DNA of 64,000 nucleotides, from contig CP091730.1 of assembly GCA_022009915.1 (NCBI GenBank), positions 992,001 to 1,056,000 of the forward strand, in the 5' to 3' direction. The stretch is from Alistipes putredinis. Its GTDB lineage: Bacteria; Bacteroidota; Bacteroidia; Bacteroidales; Rikenellaceae. Shown here one piece after another: positions 11,411 to 21,443 of the stretch. The notes below the pieces were generated by a model, which did not search any database, was not told where the DNA came from, and saw only the letters and a program-made list of their open reading frames with translations. Positions within the stretch are counted from its first letter, which is position 1. Each line of letters opens with the position of its first letter. Both the position numbers and the translations under genes were made by a program.

Positions 11411-12726
11411 ATGAGAGTACTGATGTTTGGATGGGAATTTCCCCCGCATATCGCCGGAGGACTCGGAACGGCCTGCTACGGGCTGACCCGCGGTCTGGCA
11501 CGCAATGATGTGGAGGTCATTTTCGTCGTTCCCCGCGCTTACGGAGACGAAGACCGCAGATTTGTGAGAGTGGTGAATGCCAGCGACATCGAGGTTCCGT
11601 TCTCGCAAAACCTTGCCGAGGCGGATGCCGACGTCTGGAACAAGATGACTTTCATTCAGATAGATTCCAATCTGGTGCCATATACCACTCCCGAGGAGTA
11701 TTTCCGCTACAAGACCGAATACGAAAAGACCGGTACGGTGAGCTCTATTGCACAGGGACGCACTTGGCGGCAGAAATATGCGTTCTCGGGTATGTACGGA
11801 GCCAACCTCATGGAGGAGGTGGCGCGTTATGCAATGGTGGCTGCGCATGTCGCCGAACAGCTGAAAGGACAGTTCGACGTGATTCATGCCCACGACTGGC
11901 TGACGTACTATGCCGGAATCGCGGCCAAGAGGGTTTCAGGCAAACCGCTCGTGGTGCATATACATGCCACGGAGTACGACCGCAGCGGAGAGAGGGTGAA
12001 CGGTGCCGTTTACGACATAGAAAAGGCGGGAATGGAGGCTGCCGACAGAGTGATTGCGGTGAGCAACCTGACGCGCAATATAGTAATCGAAAAATACGGA
12101 ATACCTGCCGACAAGGTGACCACGGTGCACAATGCCGTGCGTTTCGCCGAAAGCACGCATGCCGAAGAGCAGCGCGGCGTAGACGACAAGATAGTTACGT
12201 TTCTGGGCCGCATAACGTATCAGAAAGGCCCCGATTATTTCGTCGAGGCTGCGGCCAAGGTGCTGCAGCGGGTTTCGGACGTGCGTTTCGTCATGGCAGG
12301 CAGCGGCGACATGCTCAGCCACGTGATACGGCGCGTGGCCAAGCTCGGCATCGCGGACAGATTCCACTTTACGGGCTTTTTGAAAGGCGACGACGTGCAG
12401 AAGATGTTCGCCCTCAGCGACGTGTATGTCATGCCTTCGGTGTCCGAACCTTTCGGAATATCGCCTTTGGAGGCGATGAAATCCAACGTTCCGGTGATAA
12501 TATCCAAGCAGAGCGGCGTGGCCGAGGTGCTGGACTATGCCATAAAGGTCGATTACTGGGATGTGGACGCCATGGCCGATGCGATTTACGGTCTGTTGAA
12601 ATATCCGGCGCTTTCAAGACTTTCGCGAGCGAGGGCCTGCGCGAGGTTACGGGTCTCAAATGGAACGATGCGGCTGCCAAGGTCAAGGAGGTATACCGGC
12701 AGGTCGTGGAAGCGCAGCAGTGCTAA
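11411..12726 (+). CDS. Glycosyltransferase family 4 protein (glycogen-synthase-like)
   Basis: The protein opens with RVLMFGWEFPPHIAGGLG, the sugar-nucleotide loop typical of GT4/GT5 retaining transferases, and carries HAHDWLTYYAG, FLGRITYQKGPDYF and the E-x7-E region SEPFGISPLEAM. It sits 22 bases after the debranching gene and 33 bases before the GH57 amylase, so a role in alpha-glucan synthesis or priming is likely; the donor sugar cannot be told from sequence. One base is missing in the T-run near 12613; repair gives the C-terminus EGLREVTGLKWNDAA and TAA at 12726. Confidence 0.88.
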
Positions 12727-12759
12727 CGGGAAACAAGAGAAAAAACGAAAAATACGGCT

Positions 12760-13978
12760 ATGAAAACTATCTGTTTATATTTTAGCGTACATCAACCCCT
12801 GAGGCTGAAAAAATACCGGTTCTTCAACATGGGCAAGGATCACAACTATCTGGACGAACCCTCGGACCGCAGTGCTGTCCTTACGGCTGCAAGACTGTGC
12901 TATCTGCCGGTGAATACGCTGCTGTTGAAGATGATAAAGGAGTACGGTAAGGCTTTCAGGCTCTCGTTCTACATATCCGGTACGGCCGTCGAGCAGTTCC
13001 GGCTGTACGCTCCGCAGGTTCTCGACTCGTTCAGGGAGCTGGCGGATACGGGGTGCGTTGAGTTCGTCGGCGGAACCTATTCGCATTCGCTTTCGTCGCT
13101 CATCGACAGGCAGGAGTTCGAACGCAGCGTAAAGTTGCATGCGGCGCTTATGAAAAAGGAGTTCGGTCAAAAGCCCAAATCCTTCTGCAATACCGAAATG
13201 ATATATTCGGATTCCATCGGCGAGATAGTCGCCGGTCTGGGATTCGGTTCGATGCTGGCCGAAGGCGCCAAGCATATTCTGGGCTGGAAGTCGCCCAACT
13301 ACGTCTATGCGAATGCGCTCGACCAGAAGCTGCGGCTGCTTCTGCGCAACTATAAGCTCAGCGACGACATAGCGCTTCGGTTCTCCAATCGGGCGTGGGA
13401 CCAGTGGCCGCTGACGGCAACCAAGTTCGCAGGGTGGATGGCCGACGACAACACGGTCGGCGAGGTGATAAATCTGTTTATGGACTATCGGACGATAGGT
13501 ATGGGACAGATGGCCGATACGGGTATCCTCGATTTTTATAAAGTATCTGCCCAAAGCCGCGCTTGCGACTAAAAAACTATCGTTTTCCACCGTTTCGCAG
13601 GCCGCGGGCGAGCATCAGCCGATTTCGGTTCTGCACTCGCAGCACGCCATGAGCTGGCGGGACGAGGAACGCGATACCACGGCATGGAACGGAAACGAGT
13701 TGCAGGGCGAGGCGCTCGCCAAACTCTACTCTCTCAAAGACAAGGTGTACGAACTTTCCGACCCGGACTTCGATTACGTGTGGAATTTCATGCAGGATTC
13801 CGACTATTTCTATTACATGGCCACCAAATGGTTCAGCGCTGGCGAGGGGGCGGCGCAGAATCCCTACGGTTCTTCTTACGACGCCTTTATAAATTACATG
13901 AACATACTCTCCGATTTCCAAATCGAAGTGGAAAAACGCCTCGAAAGCAAGCATAGCAAAGTCGGGCAGAAATGTTGA
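12760..13978 (+). CDS. GH57 alpha-amylase family protein
   Basis: Starts MKTICLYFSVHQPLRL, the typical GH57 N-terminus with an early His. CNTEMIYSD (Glu about residue 146) holds the family's catalytic nucleophile, and VGGTYSHSL and LSFYISG fit the barrel. It acts on alpha-glucans, probably intracellularly because no signal peptide is present. An extra T in the run at 13533-13537 breaks the frame; repair continues through LPKAALATKKLSFST to TGA 13978. It is last in the glycogen cluster and is followed by a strong terminator. Confidence 0.9.
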
Positions 13979-14006
13979 GATGAGTGTGTCAGTGCCGCAA
14001 TAAAAA

Positions 14007-14036
14007 GGCGCCCCGAATTTTCGGGGCGCCTTTTTT
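14007..14036 (+). terminator. Terminator of the glycogen cluster
   Basis: A perfect 10-bp GC-rich stem (GGCGCCCCGA / TCGGGGCGCC), 4-base loop and six T. It also lies at the 3' side of the convergent eno gene. Confidence 0.85.
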
Positions 14037-14064
14037 CTTTGCAATCGGTTCGACTGTGCGGCGG

Positions 14065-15353
14065 TTATTTCCGGTATACCTTTTTGTAACCGTATATGGC
14101 CGTGTCGCCGAGCTCCTCCTCGATACGAAGCAGACGGTTGTATTTTGCCATGCGGTCGGAACGCGACATGGAACCGGTTTTTATCTGGCCGGAATTGGTG
14201 GCTACCGCTATGTCGGCTATGGTGGTATCCTCGGTCTCGCCCGAGCGGTGCGATGTGACGGTGGTATAACCCGCGCGGTGCGCCATCTCTATGGCGTCGA
14301 GCGTCTCGGTGAGCGTACCGATTTGATTGACCTTTATCAGAATCGAATTCGCGCAGCCGCTTTCTATGCCTCGGCGCAGAAAGTCCACGTTGGTAACGAA
14401 AAGGTCGTCGCCCACCAGCCTGGCATTTGTCTCCCTATGCGGTCGGTCAGGGCATGCCACCCTTCCCAGTCGTTCTCGCTCATGCCGTCCTCAATCGAAT
14501 CTATCGGGTATTTGCTTATCAGCGTACTGAGGTATTCCACCTGCTGCTGCGGAGTGCGTTTTTCGCCGCGCTCGCCTTCGAAAATCGAGTAGTCGTAAAT
14601 GCCGTTTTTGTAAAACTCCGAGCTGGCGCAGTCCATTCCCAGCGTGATGTCCTTGCCTGCGACGTATCCGGCCTTGTGAATGGCCTCCATGATGGCTTCC
14701 AGCGCATCCTCGGTTCCGGCGAGTTCGGGAGCGAATCCTCCCTCGTCGCCTACGGCCGTGCTCAGGCCGCGGTCTTTGAGGACTTTTTTCAGAGTGTGGA
14801 ATACTTCGGCTCCCATTCTGACGGCTTCGCGCAGCGTGGGCGCTCCGACGGGACGAATCATGAACTCCTGAAACGCTATGGGTGCGTCGGAGTGCGAACC
14901 TCCGTTGATGATGTTCATCATCGGCACGGGCAGCGTCTTGGCATTGGCCCCTCCGATATATCTGTACAGCGGCATTCCGTAGCTCTCGGCTGCGGCACGG
15001 GCCACGGCGAGCGATACGCCGAGTATGGCGTTGGCACCCAGACGGCTTTTGGTCGGCGTGCCGTCCATAGCTATCATTGCCTTGTCTATGTCTACCTGCC
15101 GGCATACGTGCATGCCGACGATTTCGGGGGCGATTATCGTATTTACGTTTTTCACGGCTTTCGTTACGCCTTTGCCCGAGTAGCGTTTCTTGTCGCCGTC
15201 GCGCAGTTCGAGCGCTTCGTGTTCGCCGGTGGATGCTCCGCTCGGAACTGCTGCGCGTCCCGTTGCACCCGACGAGGTGTGCACCTCTACTTCTACCGTG
15301 GGATTTCCCCTTGAATCGAGTATCTCCCTTGCATGGATTCGTGTGATGTTCAT
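14065..15353 (-). CDS. eno: Enolase (phosphopyruvate hydratase)
   Basis: Converts 2-phosphoglycerate to phosphoenolpyruvate in glycolysis. The sequence holds AREILDSRGNPTVEVEV, VPSGASTGEHEALELRD, SRLGANAILGVSLA, VGDEGGFAP, the metal ligand region SIEDGMSENDW and the signature LIKVNQIGTLTET, ending SHRSGETEDTTIADIAV. Two +1 errors lie close together near 14417-14433 (one makes AGGCT from AGCT); with both removed the segment reads DKCQLVGDDLFVTN. The gene runs from ATG 15353 to a TAA at 14065 and is transcribed from one half of a palindromic divergent promoter. Confidence 0.96.
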
Positions 15354-15441
15354 AATCTATTGTCGTTTCGATAATTGGATAAAAATCAAACAGTGTGCCA
15401 CGCTCCTTTTTACGGGCGTATTTTGTTATGCTGAAAAATTA

Positions 15442-15465
15442 CTATATTTGCAAATGCAAATATAG
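15442..15465. promoter_or_regulatory. Palindromic divergent promoter between eno and the Fe-S scaffold/GGGtGRT genes
   Basis: A perfect inverted repeat with 11-base arms (CTATATTTGCA / TGCAAATATAG) and a 2-base centre. Each arm carries TATATTTG: 15443-15450 reads to the right, toward the gene at 15547; 15457-15464 reads to the left, toward eno. The two start points would overlap, so the promoters should exclude each other. Confidence 0.6.
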
Positions 15466-15546
15466 TGCAGGCAGGGTCCTGCCCGCAATACCCAGAAATG
15501 ACGATTATCGAGACGATTTGTAATCAATAACAAAACATTAAGCATT

Positions 15547-16238
15547 ATGATTTATTCACATGAAGTGCAACAGATGTGTTGCGTGAAAAAGGAGCCAATC
15601 ATCCCTCCGCTCCGATTCCGGAAGAGGGCAAATGGGTGAGAGCCAAGGAAATTACCGACATTTCGGGTCTTACTCACGGTATAGGCTGGTGCGCTCCGCA
15701 GCAGGGTGCGTGCAAACTGACGCTCAATGTCAAGGACGGTATCATACAGGAGGCGCTCGTGGAGACCATCGGATGTTCCGGCATGACCCATTCGGCTGCC
15801 ATGGCTTCCGAGATTCTTCCGGGCAAAACCCTTTTGGAGGCTCTGAATACTGACCTCGTGTGCGACGCTATAAACACGGCTATGCGCGAGCTCTTCTTGC
15901 AGATTGTGTACGGACGCACGCAGTCGGCTTTCTCGGAGGGCGGTCTGGTAGTGGGCGCCTCGCTCGAAGACCTCGGAAAAGGTCTGCGCTCTCAGGTGGG
16001 CACCATGTTCGGAACTCTGGCTAAGGGAACCCGCTATCTGGAAATGGCCGAGGGCTATTGCACCCGTATGGCTCTGGATGCCAACGACGAGGTCATAGGC
16101 TACGAGTTCGTGCACATGGGCAAATTCATGGACATGGTAAAGAAAGGCACCGATCCCAAAGAGGCTCTGGAAAAAGCCAAAGGTTCATACGGTCGTTTCA
16201 AAGATGCCGTAAAATATATTGACCCGCGTCAGGAGTAA
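15547..16238 (+). CDS. NifU-like iron-sulfur cluster scaffold family protein paired with GGGtGRT
   Basis: About 230 residues with spaced cysteines suited to metal or cluster binding: CCVKKGA near the start, GWCAPQQGACKL, and VETIGCSGMTHSA. This matches proteins annotated as iron-sulfur cluster assembly scaffold proteins that lie directly before GGGtGRT genes. The C-terminus (GYEFVHMGKFMDMVKKG) is family-specific. The gene starts at ATG 15547; one base is missing near 15587 (KKGANHPSAP needs three G). It is 44 bases upstream of GGGtGRT and very likely co-transcribed. The biochemical role is not established. Confidence 0.75.
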
Positions 16239-16282
16239 GAGACCTGATATTTTGTTGAATCGAAAAAAAGAGTTAGGAAATT

Positions 16283-17285
16283 ATGGCAAATTTATTTGAA
16301 AGTTACGACCGCAGAATCGATAAAATAAATGCGGTGCTCGCGCAATACGGAATCAACGGCATCGAGGATGCGAAGGCTATCTGCGAGGCCAAGGGCATCG
16401 ACCCCTACAAGATGTGCGAGGAGACTCAGCCAATCTGTTTCGAGAACGCCAAGTGGGCCTACGTAGTCGGTGCCGCCATAGCAATCAAGAAGGGTTGCAA
16501 GGTCGCTGCCGACGCGGCAGAGGCGATCGGCGAGGGGCTTGCAGGCGTTCTGCATTCCCGGATCGGTAGCCGACGACCGCAAGGTGGGCATCGGCCACGG
16601 CAACTTGGCCGCACGTCTGCTGCGCGAGGAGACGCAGTGCTTCGCCTTCCTCGCAGGTCACGAGTCGTTCGCTGCTGCGGAGGGTGCGATTAAAATCGCC
16701 GAGATGGCCAACAAGGTGCGCAAACAGCCCCTGCGCGTGATTCTGAACGGACTCGGCAAGGACGCTGCGAAAATCATTTCGCGCATCAACGGTTTCACTT
16801 ACGTGCAGACCCAGTTCGACTACTACACCGGCGAGGTAAAGGTGGTAGACACCATCTCTTATTCGGACGGTCTTCGTTCGAAAGTCAAGTGCTACGGTGC
16901 GGACGATGTTCGCGAGGGCGTTGCAATCATGTGGAAAGAGGACGTGGACGTGTCGATTACCGGCAACTCTACGAACCCGACCCGCTTCCAGCACCCCGTT
17001 GCAGGTACCTACAAGAAGGAGCGCACGCTGGCAGGCAAGAAGTACTTCTCGGTGGCTTCGGGCGGTGGAACGGGCCGTACCCTGCATCCGGACAACATGG
17101 CCGCAGGTCCCGCATCTTACGGTATGACCGACACGATGGGCCGTATGCACTCCGATGCTCAGTTCGCAGGTTCTTCGTCGGTTCCGGCTCACGTCGAAAT
17201 GATGGGATTCCTCGGAATGGGCAACAACCCGATGGTCGGTGCGACCGTTGCGGTTGCGGTTGCAGTCGAGCAGGCTATGAAGTAG
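16283..17285 (+). CDS. GGGtGRT family protein
   Basis: The family is named for the glycine-rich motif present here as SGGGTGRTLHPDNMA, followed by GSSSVPAHVEMMGFLGMGNNP. The protein has about 334 residues, no signal peptide, and an N-terminus MANLFESYDRRIDKINAVL. Its function is unknown; it occurs with the upstream cysteine-rich scaffold-like protein. The frame breaks near 16541 (CTGCAG or CTTCAG read as CTTGCAG); repair gives EGLQAFCIPGSVADD. It ends in a hydrophobic, Ala/Val-rich segment and is followed by a strong terminator. Confidence 0.85.
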
Positions 17286-17317
17286 GTCTGTATACCTTAA
17301 TAATATTTATACTTTTC

Positions 17318-17347
17318 GGCGCACGTATTCTTTACGTGCGCCTTTTT
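17318..17347 (+). terminator. Terminator after GGGtGRT
   Basis: A 10-bp perfect stem (GGCGCACGTA / TACGTGCGCC), 5-base loop and five T. Confidence 0.85.
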
Positions 17348-17433
17348 GCAGGTAAGGATAACCTCCTCCCGTTGCCTGTCGGGCTGACTTGCAAGTCCCG
17401 TACTATTGGACCGCAATAGAATCCGTCGAATAT

Positions 17434-18133
17434 TCAGAATCTGAACGAAAGTCCCATCCCCCAAGTTTGAGCTATGCGTGCAGGAGTTCGACATGACGCA
17501 CACGCCGGCGTATGCGTTGTCAGTTATCGGCAGGCTCCACCAACGGGCTTGTCGTGGCTATCGATAGTGCTTCTTTTTCTTAAATTCGATGCTTTGTCAA
17601 TCAGACATGCTCCGCTCACTATTCCCGCGGCACCTATTGCCAGTCCGGTGACAAATTTCCACGTGGACAGGGCATCATAGTTTATTACCATGAGGGTTAC
17701 GATTGCGGTACCTGCCACGAAGCATTCCGCAGCTATGATGTTGTATCTTCTTGCCCTTTGCAACATGTCCACTCTTTTCAGTAGATCGAGGTTTTGTTGC
17801 TGCTTCGTTATGTCCGTTATGTCCCTTACAGTCACGACGGCTCGTCCCGAAGCTATATCCTCGATGTTCGCATAGGCTTTTCGGCGGCTGTCGTCTGTAT
17901 GTCGCGGAACACCTCCACGGTCCCGTTGCCGAATTTTATCGAATCTACCAGCGCGGCATCCATTACATATACTGGCCCGTCGGGATTCTCCCATTTCCGG
18001 TACTTCACGTATTGCGGGGCAATCTCCTCCACTTTGCCTAAAACGGTCGAACCTTCCTTTTTGACTATTACGTCCTGTGCATCGGCGGATAAACTCGCGA
18101 AAAGAAATGTAGTCAGTGCGAAAACACTTTCAC
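17434..18133 (-). CDS. Exported membrane protein with a Bacteroidota N-terminal beta domain (unknown function)
   Basis: The repaired start is GTG 18133, reading MKVFFALTTFLFASLSADAQ, a clear signal peptide; one T is missing from the run there. It is followed by DVIVKKEGSTVLGKVEEI and YVKYRKWENPDGPVYVM, a small domain common at the N-terminus of secreted Bacteroidota proteins of unknown function. Then come a charged helix (ITKQQQNLDLLKR) and two hydrophobic segments (IIAAECFVAGTAIVTLMVI; KFVTGLAIGAAGIVSGACLI). The frame is damaged again between 17475 and 17880. The end may be WGMGLSFRF before TGA 17434, which resembles outer-membrane protein tails, but the last 30 residues are uncertain. Confidence 0.55.
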
Positions 18134-18145
18134 AAAATATGTTTG

Positions 18146-18171
18146 CCAAGCGGTAACAGCCGTTTGGCAGA
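18146..18171 (-). promoter_or_regulatory. Hairpin in the leader of the exported membrane protein gene
   Basis: TGCCAAACGG and CCGCTTGGCA form an imperfect inverted repeat about 13 bases upstream of the predicted GTG start. It could be an operator or leader structure; nothing identifies a ligand. Confidence 0.25.
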
Positions 18172-18291
18172 TACAAATATCGGGAAAGTTTTTCATGCGG
18201 ACAACAGCCGCGCGTTAGTATTGCGGTGTTGTCCCTGCAAATAAATTCGAAAAAACGTCGTAGGTGCGGGGGTATGTGTGCTTTTTTTCTA

Positions 18292-18299
18292 TAAATTTG
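18292..18299 (+). promoter_or_regulatory. -7 box (TAAATTTG) before the EEP-family gene
   Basis: Matches TAnnTTTG and lies 24 bases before the ATG at 18324. Confidence 0.45.
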
Positions 18300-18323
18300 A
18301 ATTGTATTAAAATTCTTTCCTCT

Positions 18324-19249
18324 ATGAATGCCTTCATCAGATACATCATTATTGCCATCGCGTTGCTCTCGTCCGTTTACGGACAGGGACAGGAGATTCG
18401 TGTGGCCACGTACAACATCCGTTTGCTCAACCGCTCGGATTCGTTGCAGGGCAATGGGTGGTGGCACCGCCGCGATGCGCTTTGCGGACTCGTGGGTTTT
18501 CACGATTTCGACATTTTCGGCGCTCAGGAGGTGTGCTTGCCGCAACTTCGCTATATCCTCGAAAAACTTCCGCAGTACGACTATGTCGGTGTCGGACGCG
18601 ATGACGGCAAGACGGCAGGGGAGTTTTCGCCAGTGTTCTACAAACGCGACAGATTCGAGCTTTTGGACGGCGGCACGTTCTGGCTCGCCGAGCGGACCGA
18701 TACGCCGAGTAAGGGCTGGGATGCGGCCTGCATGCGCATCTGTTCGTGGGGCCGTTTCGAGGACAGGACTTCGGGCCGCAGGTTCAGGTTTTTTTCAATC
18801 TGCACATGGACCATCGCGGTGTCGAGGCACGCAGGCAGAGTGCACGGCTCGTGCTTTCGCGCATAGAGCGGATGTGCGGCGGCGAACCGGTGATTCTTAC
18901 CGGCGATTTCAACGTGGACCAGACTAATGAAAGTTACAGATTGCTCGACGACAGCCAGATTCTCGACGACGCTTACAAGGTCGCAGGCGTGCGTTATGCC
19001 CTCAACGGCACATTCAATGCGTTCGACCCCAATCGCAAGACCGACAGCCGCATCGACCACATATTCGTCGGAGGCGGCATCGTCGTGGAGCGTTACGGTA
19101 TTTTGACCGATACGTACCGTTCGCAGGCGCAGGAAGAGGTCGCCTCGCGCGATTTTCCAAGCGAGGTTACCATGCGCAAGGCCGTGGCACGCACTCCGTC
19201 CGACCATTTTCCGGTGTGCGTAGTGCTCGATTTGAGTGCAAGGGAGTGA
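18324..19249 (+). CDS. Secreted endonuclease/exonuclease/phosphatase (EEP) family protein
   Basis: The start MNAFIRYIIIAIALLSSVYG is a signal peptide, so the protein is exported. The EEP fold motifs follow in order: RVATYNIRLLN, FGAQEV (metal-binding Glu), NLHMDHRG (catalytic His), LTGDFNVD (Asp/Asn pair), IDHIFV and PSDHFPV (catalytic Asp/His). Length is about 308 residues. Family members cleave phosphodiesters such as nucleic acids, phosphoinositides or sphingomyelin; the substrate here cannot be told. The T-run near 18790-18796 shifts the frame between FRFF and NLHMDH. The gene is alone between a divergent membrane-protein gene and groES. Confidence 0.85.
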
Positions 19250-19256
19250 AAAAATG

Positions 19257-19338
19257 TGTCATAAAAGTCAGTTTGTCATACACCCGTGGCAGAATAAATG
19301 ACAAAAAAGCACGAAAAACCGATTGGCATATACATTGA
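19257..19338 (+). promoter_or_regulatory. groESL promoter: sigma54-like -24/-12 element with TGTCAT repeats
   Basis: TTGGCA at 19323-19328 and TTGA at 19335-19338 reproduce the sigma54 pattern GGCAxxxxxxTTGC with exact spacing and only the last C changed. Upstream lie TGTCAT at 19257-19262 and 19274-19279 and the inverted copy ATGACA at 19298-19303, which could be an activator site. No good TAnnTTTG box lies in this gap. Confidence 0.4.
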
Positions 19339-19393
19339 TATGTTTACGGTCGAAAAGCAAACAAAATCATATAACAACTAAAATAACACGACT

Positions 19394-19665
19394 ATGAACA
19401 TCAAACCACTTTCGGACAGAGTTCTGATTCTGCCTAATCCGGCAGAGGAAAAGACGGCAGGCGGACTGTTTATTCCCGACACGGCAAAAGATAAAAACCG
19501 CTGGCAGGCAAGGTAATAGCTGTCGGCCCGGGAACGAGCGAAGTCAAAATGGAGGTAAAGGAGGGCGATCAGGTTCTCTACGGCAAGTATGCCGGTACCG
19601 AAGTTACCGTCGATGGAACGGATTATCTGATTATGCGTCAGAACGATATCATGGCAATCATCTAA
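19394..19665 (+). CDS. groES: Co-chaperonin GroES
   Basis: Ninety residues beginning MNIKPLSDRVLILPNPAEE with the mobile loop KTAGGLFIPDTAK, then GKVIAVGPG and YGKYAGTEV, ending RQNDIMAII. It caps the GroEL ring during ATP-driven folding. One extra A in the run at 19493-19497 breaks the frame right after the mobile loop; removal gives DKPLAGKV. It lies 28 bases before groL and is co-transcribed. Confidence 0.96.
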
Positions 19666-19693
19666 ACGTTAAGTTAGGAAGGAGACAAAGATT

Positions 19694-21332
19694 ATGGCAA
19701 AAGAGATTAAATATAACGTAGAGGCGCGCGAACTTCTCAAAGAGGGTGTCGATGCGCTCAGCAATGCAGTCAAGGTCACACTCGGTCCCAAAGGCCGCAA
19801 CGTCATTATAGACAAGAAGTTCGGTGCTCCGCAAATCACCAAGGACGGTGTTACGGTAGCCAAAGAGATAGAGCTCGAAGACAAGTTCGCCAACATGGGT
19901 GCGCAGATGGTCAAGGAAGTCGCATCGCGGACCAATGACGATGCCGGCGACGGTACCACCACTGCGACCGTATTGGCTCAGTCCATCATCGGCGTGGGTC
20001 TGAAAAACGTAACGGCAGGCGCCAACCCGATGGACCCCAAACGCGGTATAGACAAGGCCGTTGCCGAGGTCGTGAAGTCTCTGAAAGCTCAGAGCAGCGA
20101 GGTGGGCGGCAACATCGACAAAATCGAGCAGGTGGCTACCATTTCGGCCAACAACGACAAGAATATCGGCGCCCTTATCGCCGAGGCTATGGGCAAGGTG
20201 AACAAGGAGGGTGTGATAACCGTCGAGGAAGCGAAAGGCACCGAGACCTACGTGGATGTAGTCGAGGGTATGCAGTTCGACCGCGGATATATCTCGGCAT
20301 ACTTCATGACCGACTCCGAGAAGATGGAGGCCGTGATGGAGAAACCGTATATCCTGCTTACCGACAAGAAGATTTCGACCATGAAGGAAATCATGGGCGT
20401 GTTGGAGCCGGTAGCACAGCAGGGCCGTTCGCTGGTAATCATCGCCGAGGACGTGGACGGCGAGGCTCTTGCCGCACTCGTCGTGAACAAACTGCGCGGT
20501 GCGCTTAAAATCCGCAGCCGTCAAGGCCCCCGGTTTCGGCGACCGCCGCAAGGAGATGCTCGAAGATATCGCAATCCTTACCGGAGGTACGGTAATCTCC
20601 GAGGACAAGGGTCTTAAAATGGAGCAGGTAACGCTCGACATGCTGGGAAGCGCCGAGAAGGTATCCATCACCAAGGAGAACACCACGATTGTGAACGGCG
20701 ACGGCGACAAGAAGGCAATCGAAGCCCGCGTGGCACAGATTCGCAAGCAAATCGAGGCTTCTACTTCGGACTACGACCGCGAGAAGATGCAGGAGCGTCT
20801 GGCCAAACTTTCGGGCGGCGTTGCAGTCCTGTACGTGGGCGCTACCACCGAGGTCGAGATGAAGGAGAAGAAAGACCGTGTGGACGACGCTTTGGCAGCT
20901 ACTCGTGCAGCCGTGGAAGAGGGTATCGTCCCGGGCGGCGGCGTGGCTTACATCCGTGCCGTGGATGCTCTGGAACAGCTCAAAGGCGACAACGAGGACG
21001 AGAACACCGGTATCCAGATAGTGAAACGCGCTATCGAAGAGCCTTTGCGCCAAATCGTAGCCAACGCAGGCGGCGAGGGTTCGGTAGTGGTGAACAAGGT
21101 TCGCGAAGGCAAGGGTGCGTTCGGATACAACGCCCGCACCGAGCAGTACGAGGACCTGTTCGAGGCCGGTATCATCGACCCGACCAAGGTATCGCGCGTG
21201 GCTTTGGAGAATGCCGCTTCGGTAGCTTCGATGTTCCTTACCACCGAGTGCGTACTTGCCGAGAAGAAAGAGGAAAATCCCGCTCCTATGGGTGGCGCCC
21301 CGGGAATGGGCGGTATGGGCGGCATGATGTAG
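19694..21332 (+). CDS. groL: Chaperonin GroEL
   Basis: The 60-kDa chaperonin subunit. Visible hallmarks are KVTLGPKGRNV, ATP-site DGTTTATVLAQ, the apical-domain region ISAYFMTDSEKMEA, and AAVEEGIVPGGGVAYIRA, ending in the Gly/Met-rich tail GMGGMGGMM. An extra C near 20512 splits the frame; without it the segment reads ALKIAAVKAPGFGDRRK. Length is normal at about 545 residues. Confidence 0.97.
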
Positions 21333-21365
21333 TCATGTAACCGCCGATTGAAAAATATCGCATGT

Positions 21366-21400
21366 CGTGGGACGGAAAACATTTCCGCCCCACGATTTTT
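21366..21400 (+). terminator. Terminator after groL
   Basis: A 13-bp stem with one G-U pair (CGTGGGACGGAAA / TTTCCGCCCCACG), 3-base loop, then ATTTTT. Confidence 0.8.
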
Positions 21401-21416
21401 GCTCGGCCTAAAAGCG

Positions 21417-21424
21417 TACCTTTG
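21417..21424 (+). promoter_or_regulatory. rnhA promoter -7 box (TACCTTTG)
   Basis: Matches TAnnTTTG; the ATG follows 20 bases after, so the leader would be very short. Confidence 0.45.
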
Positions 21425-21443
21425 CGAATCTGTTTACTGCAAA

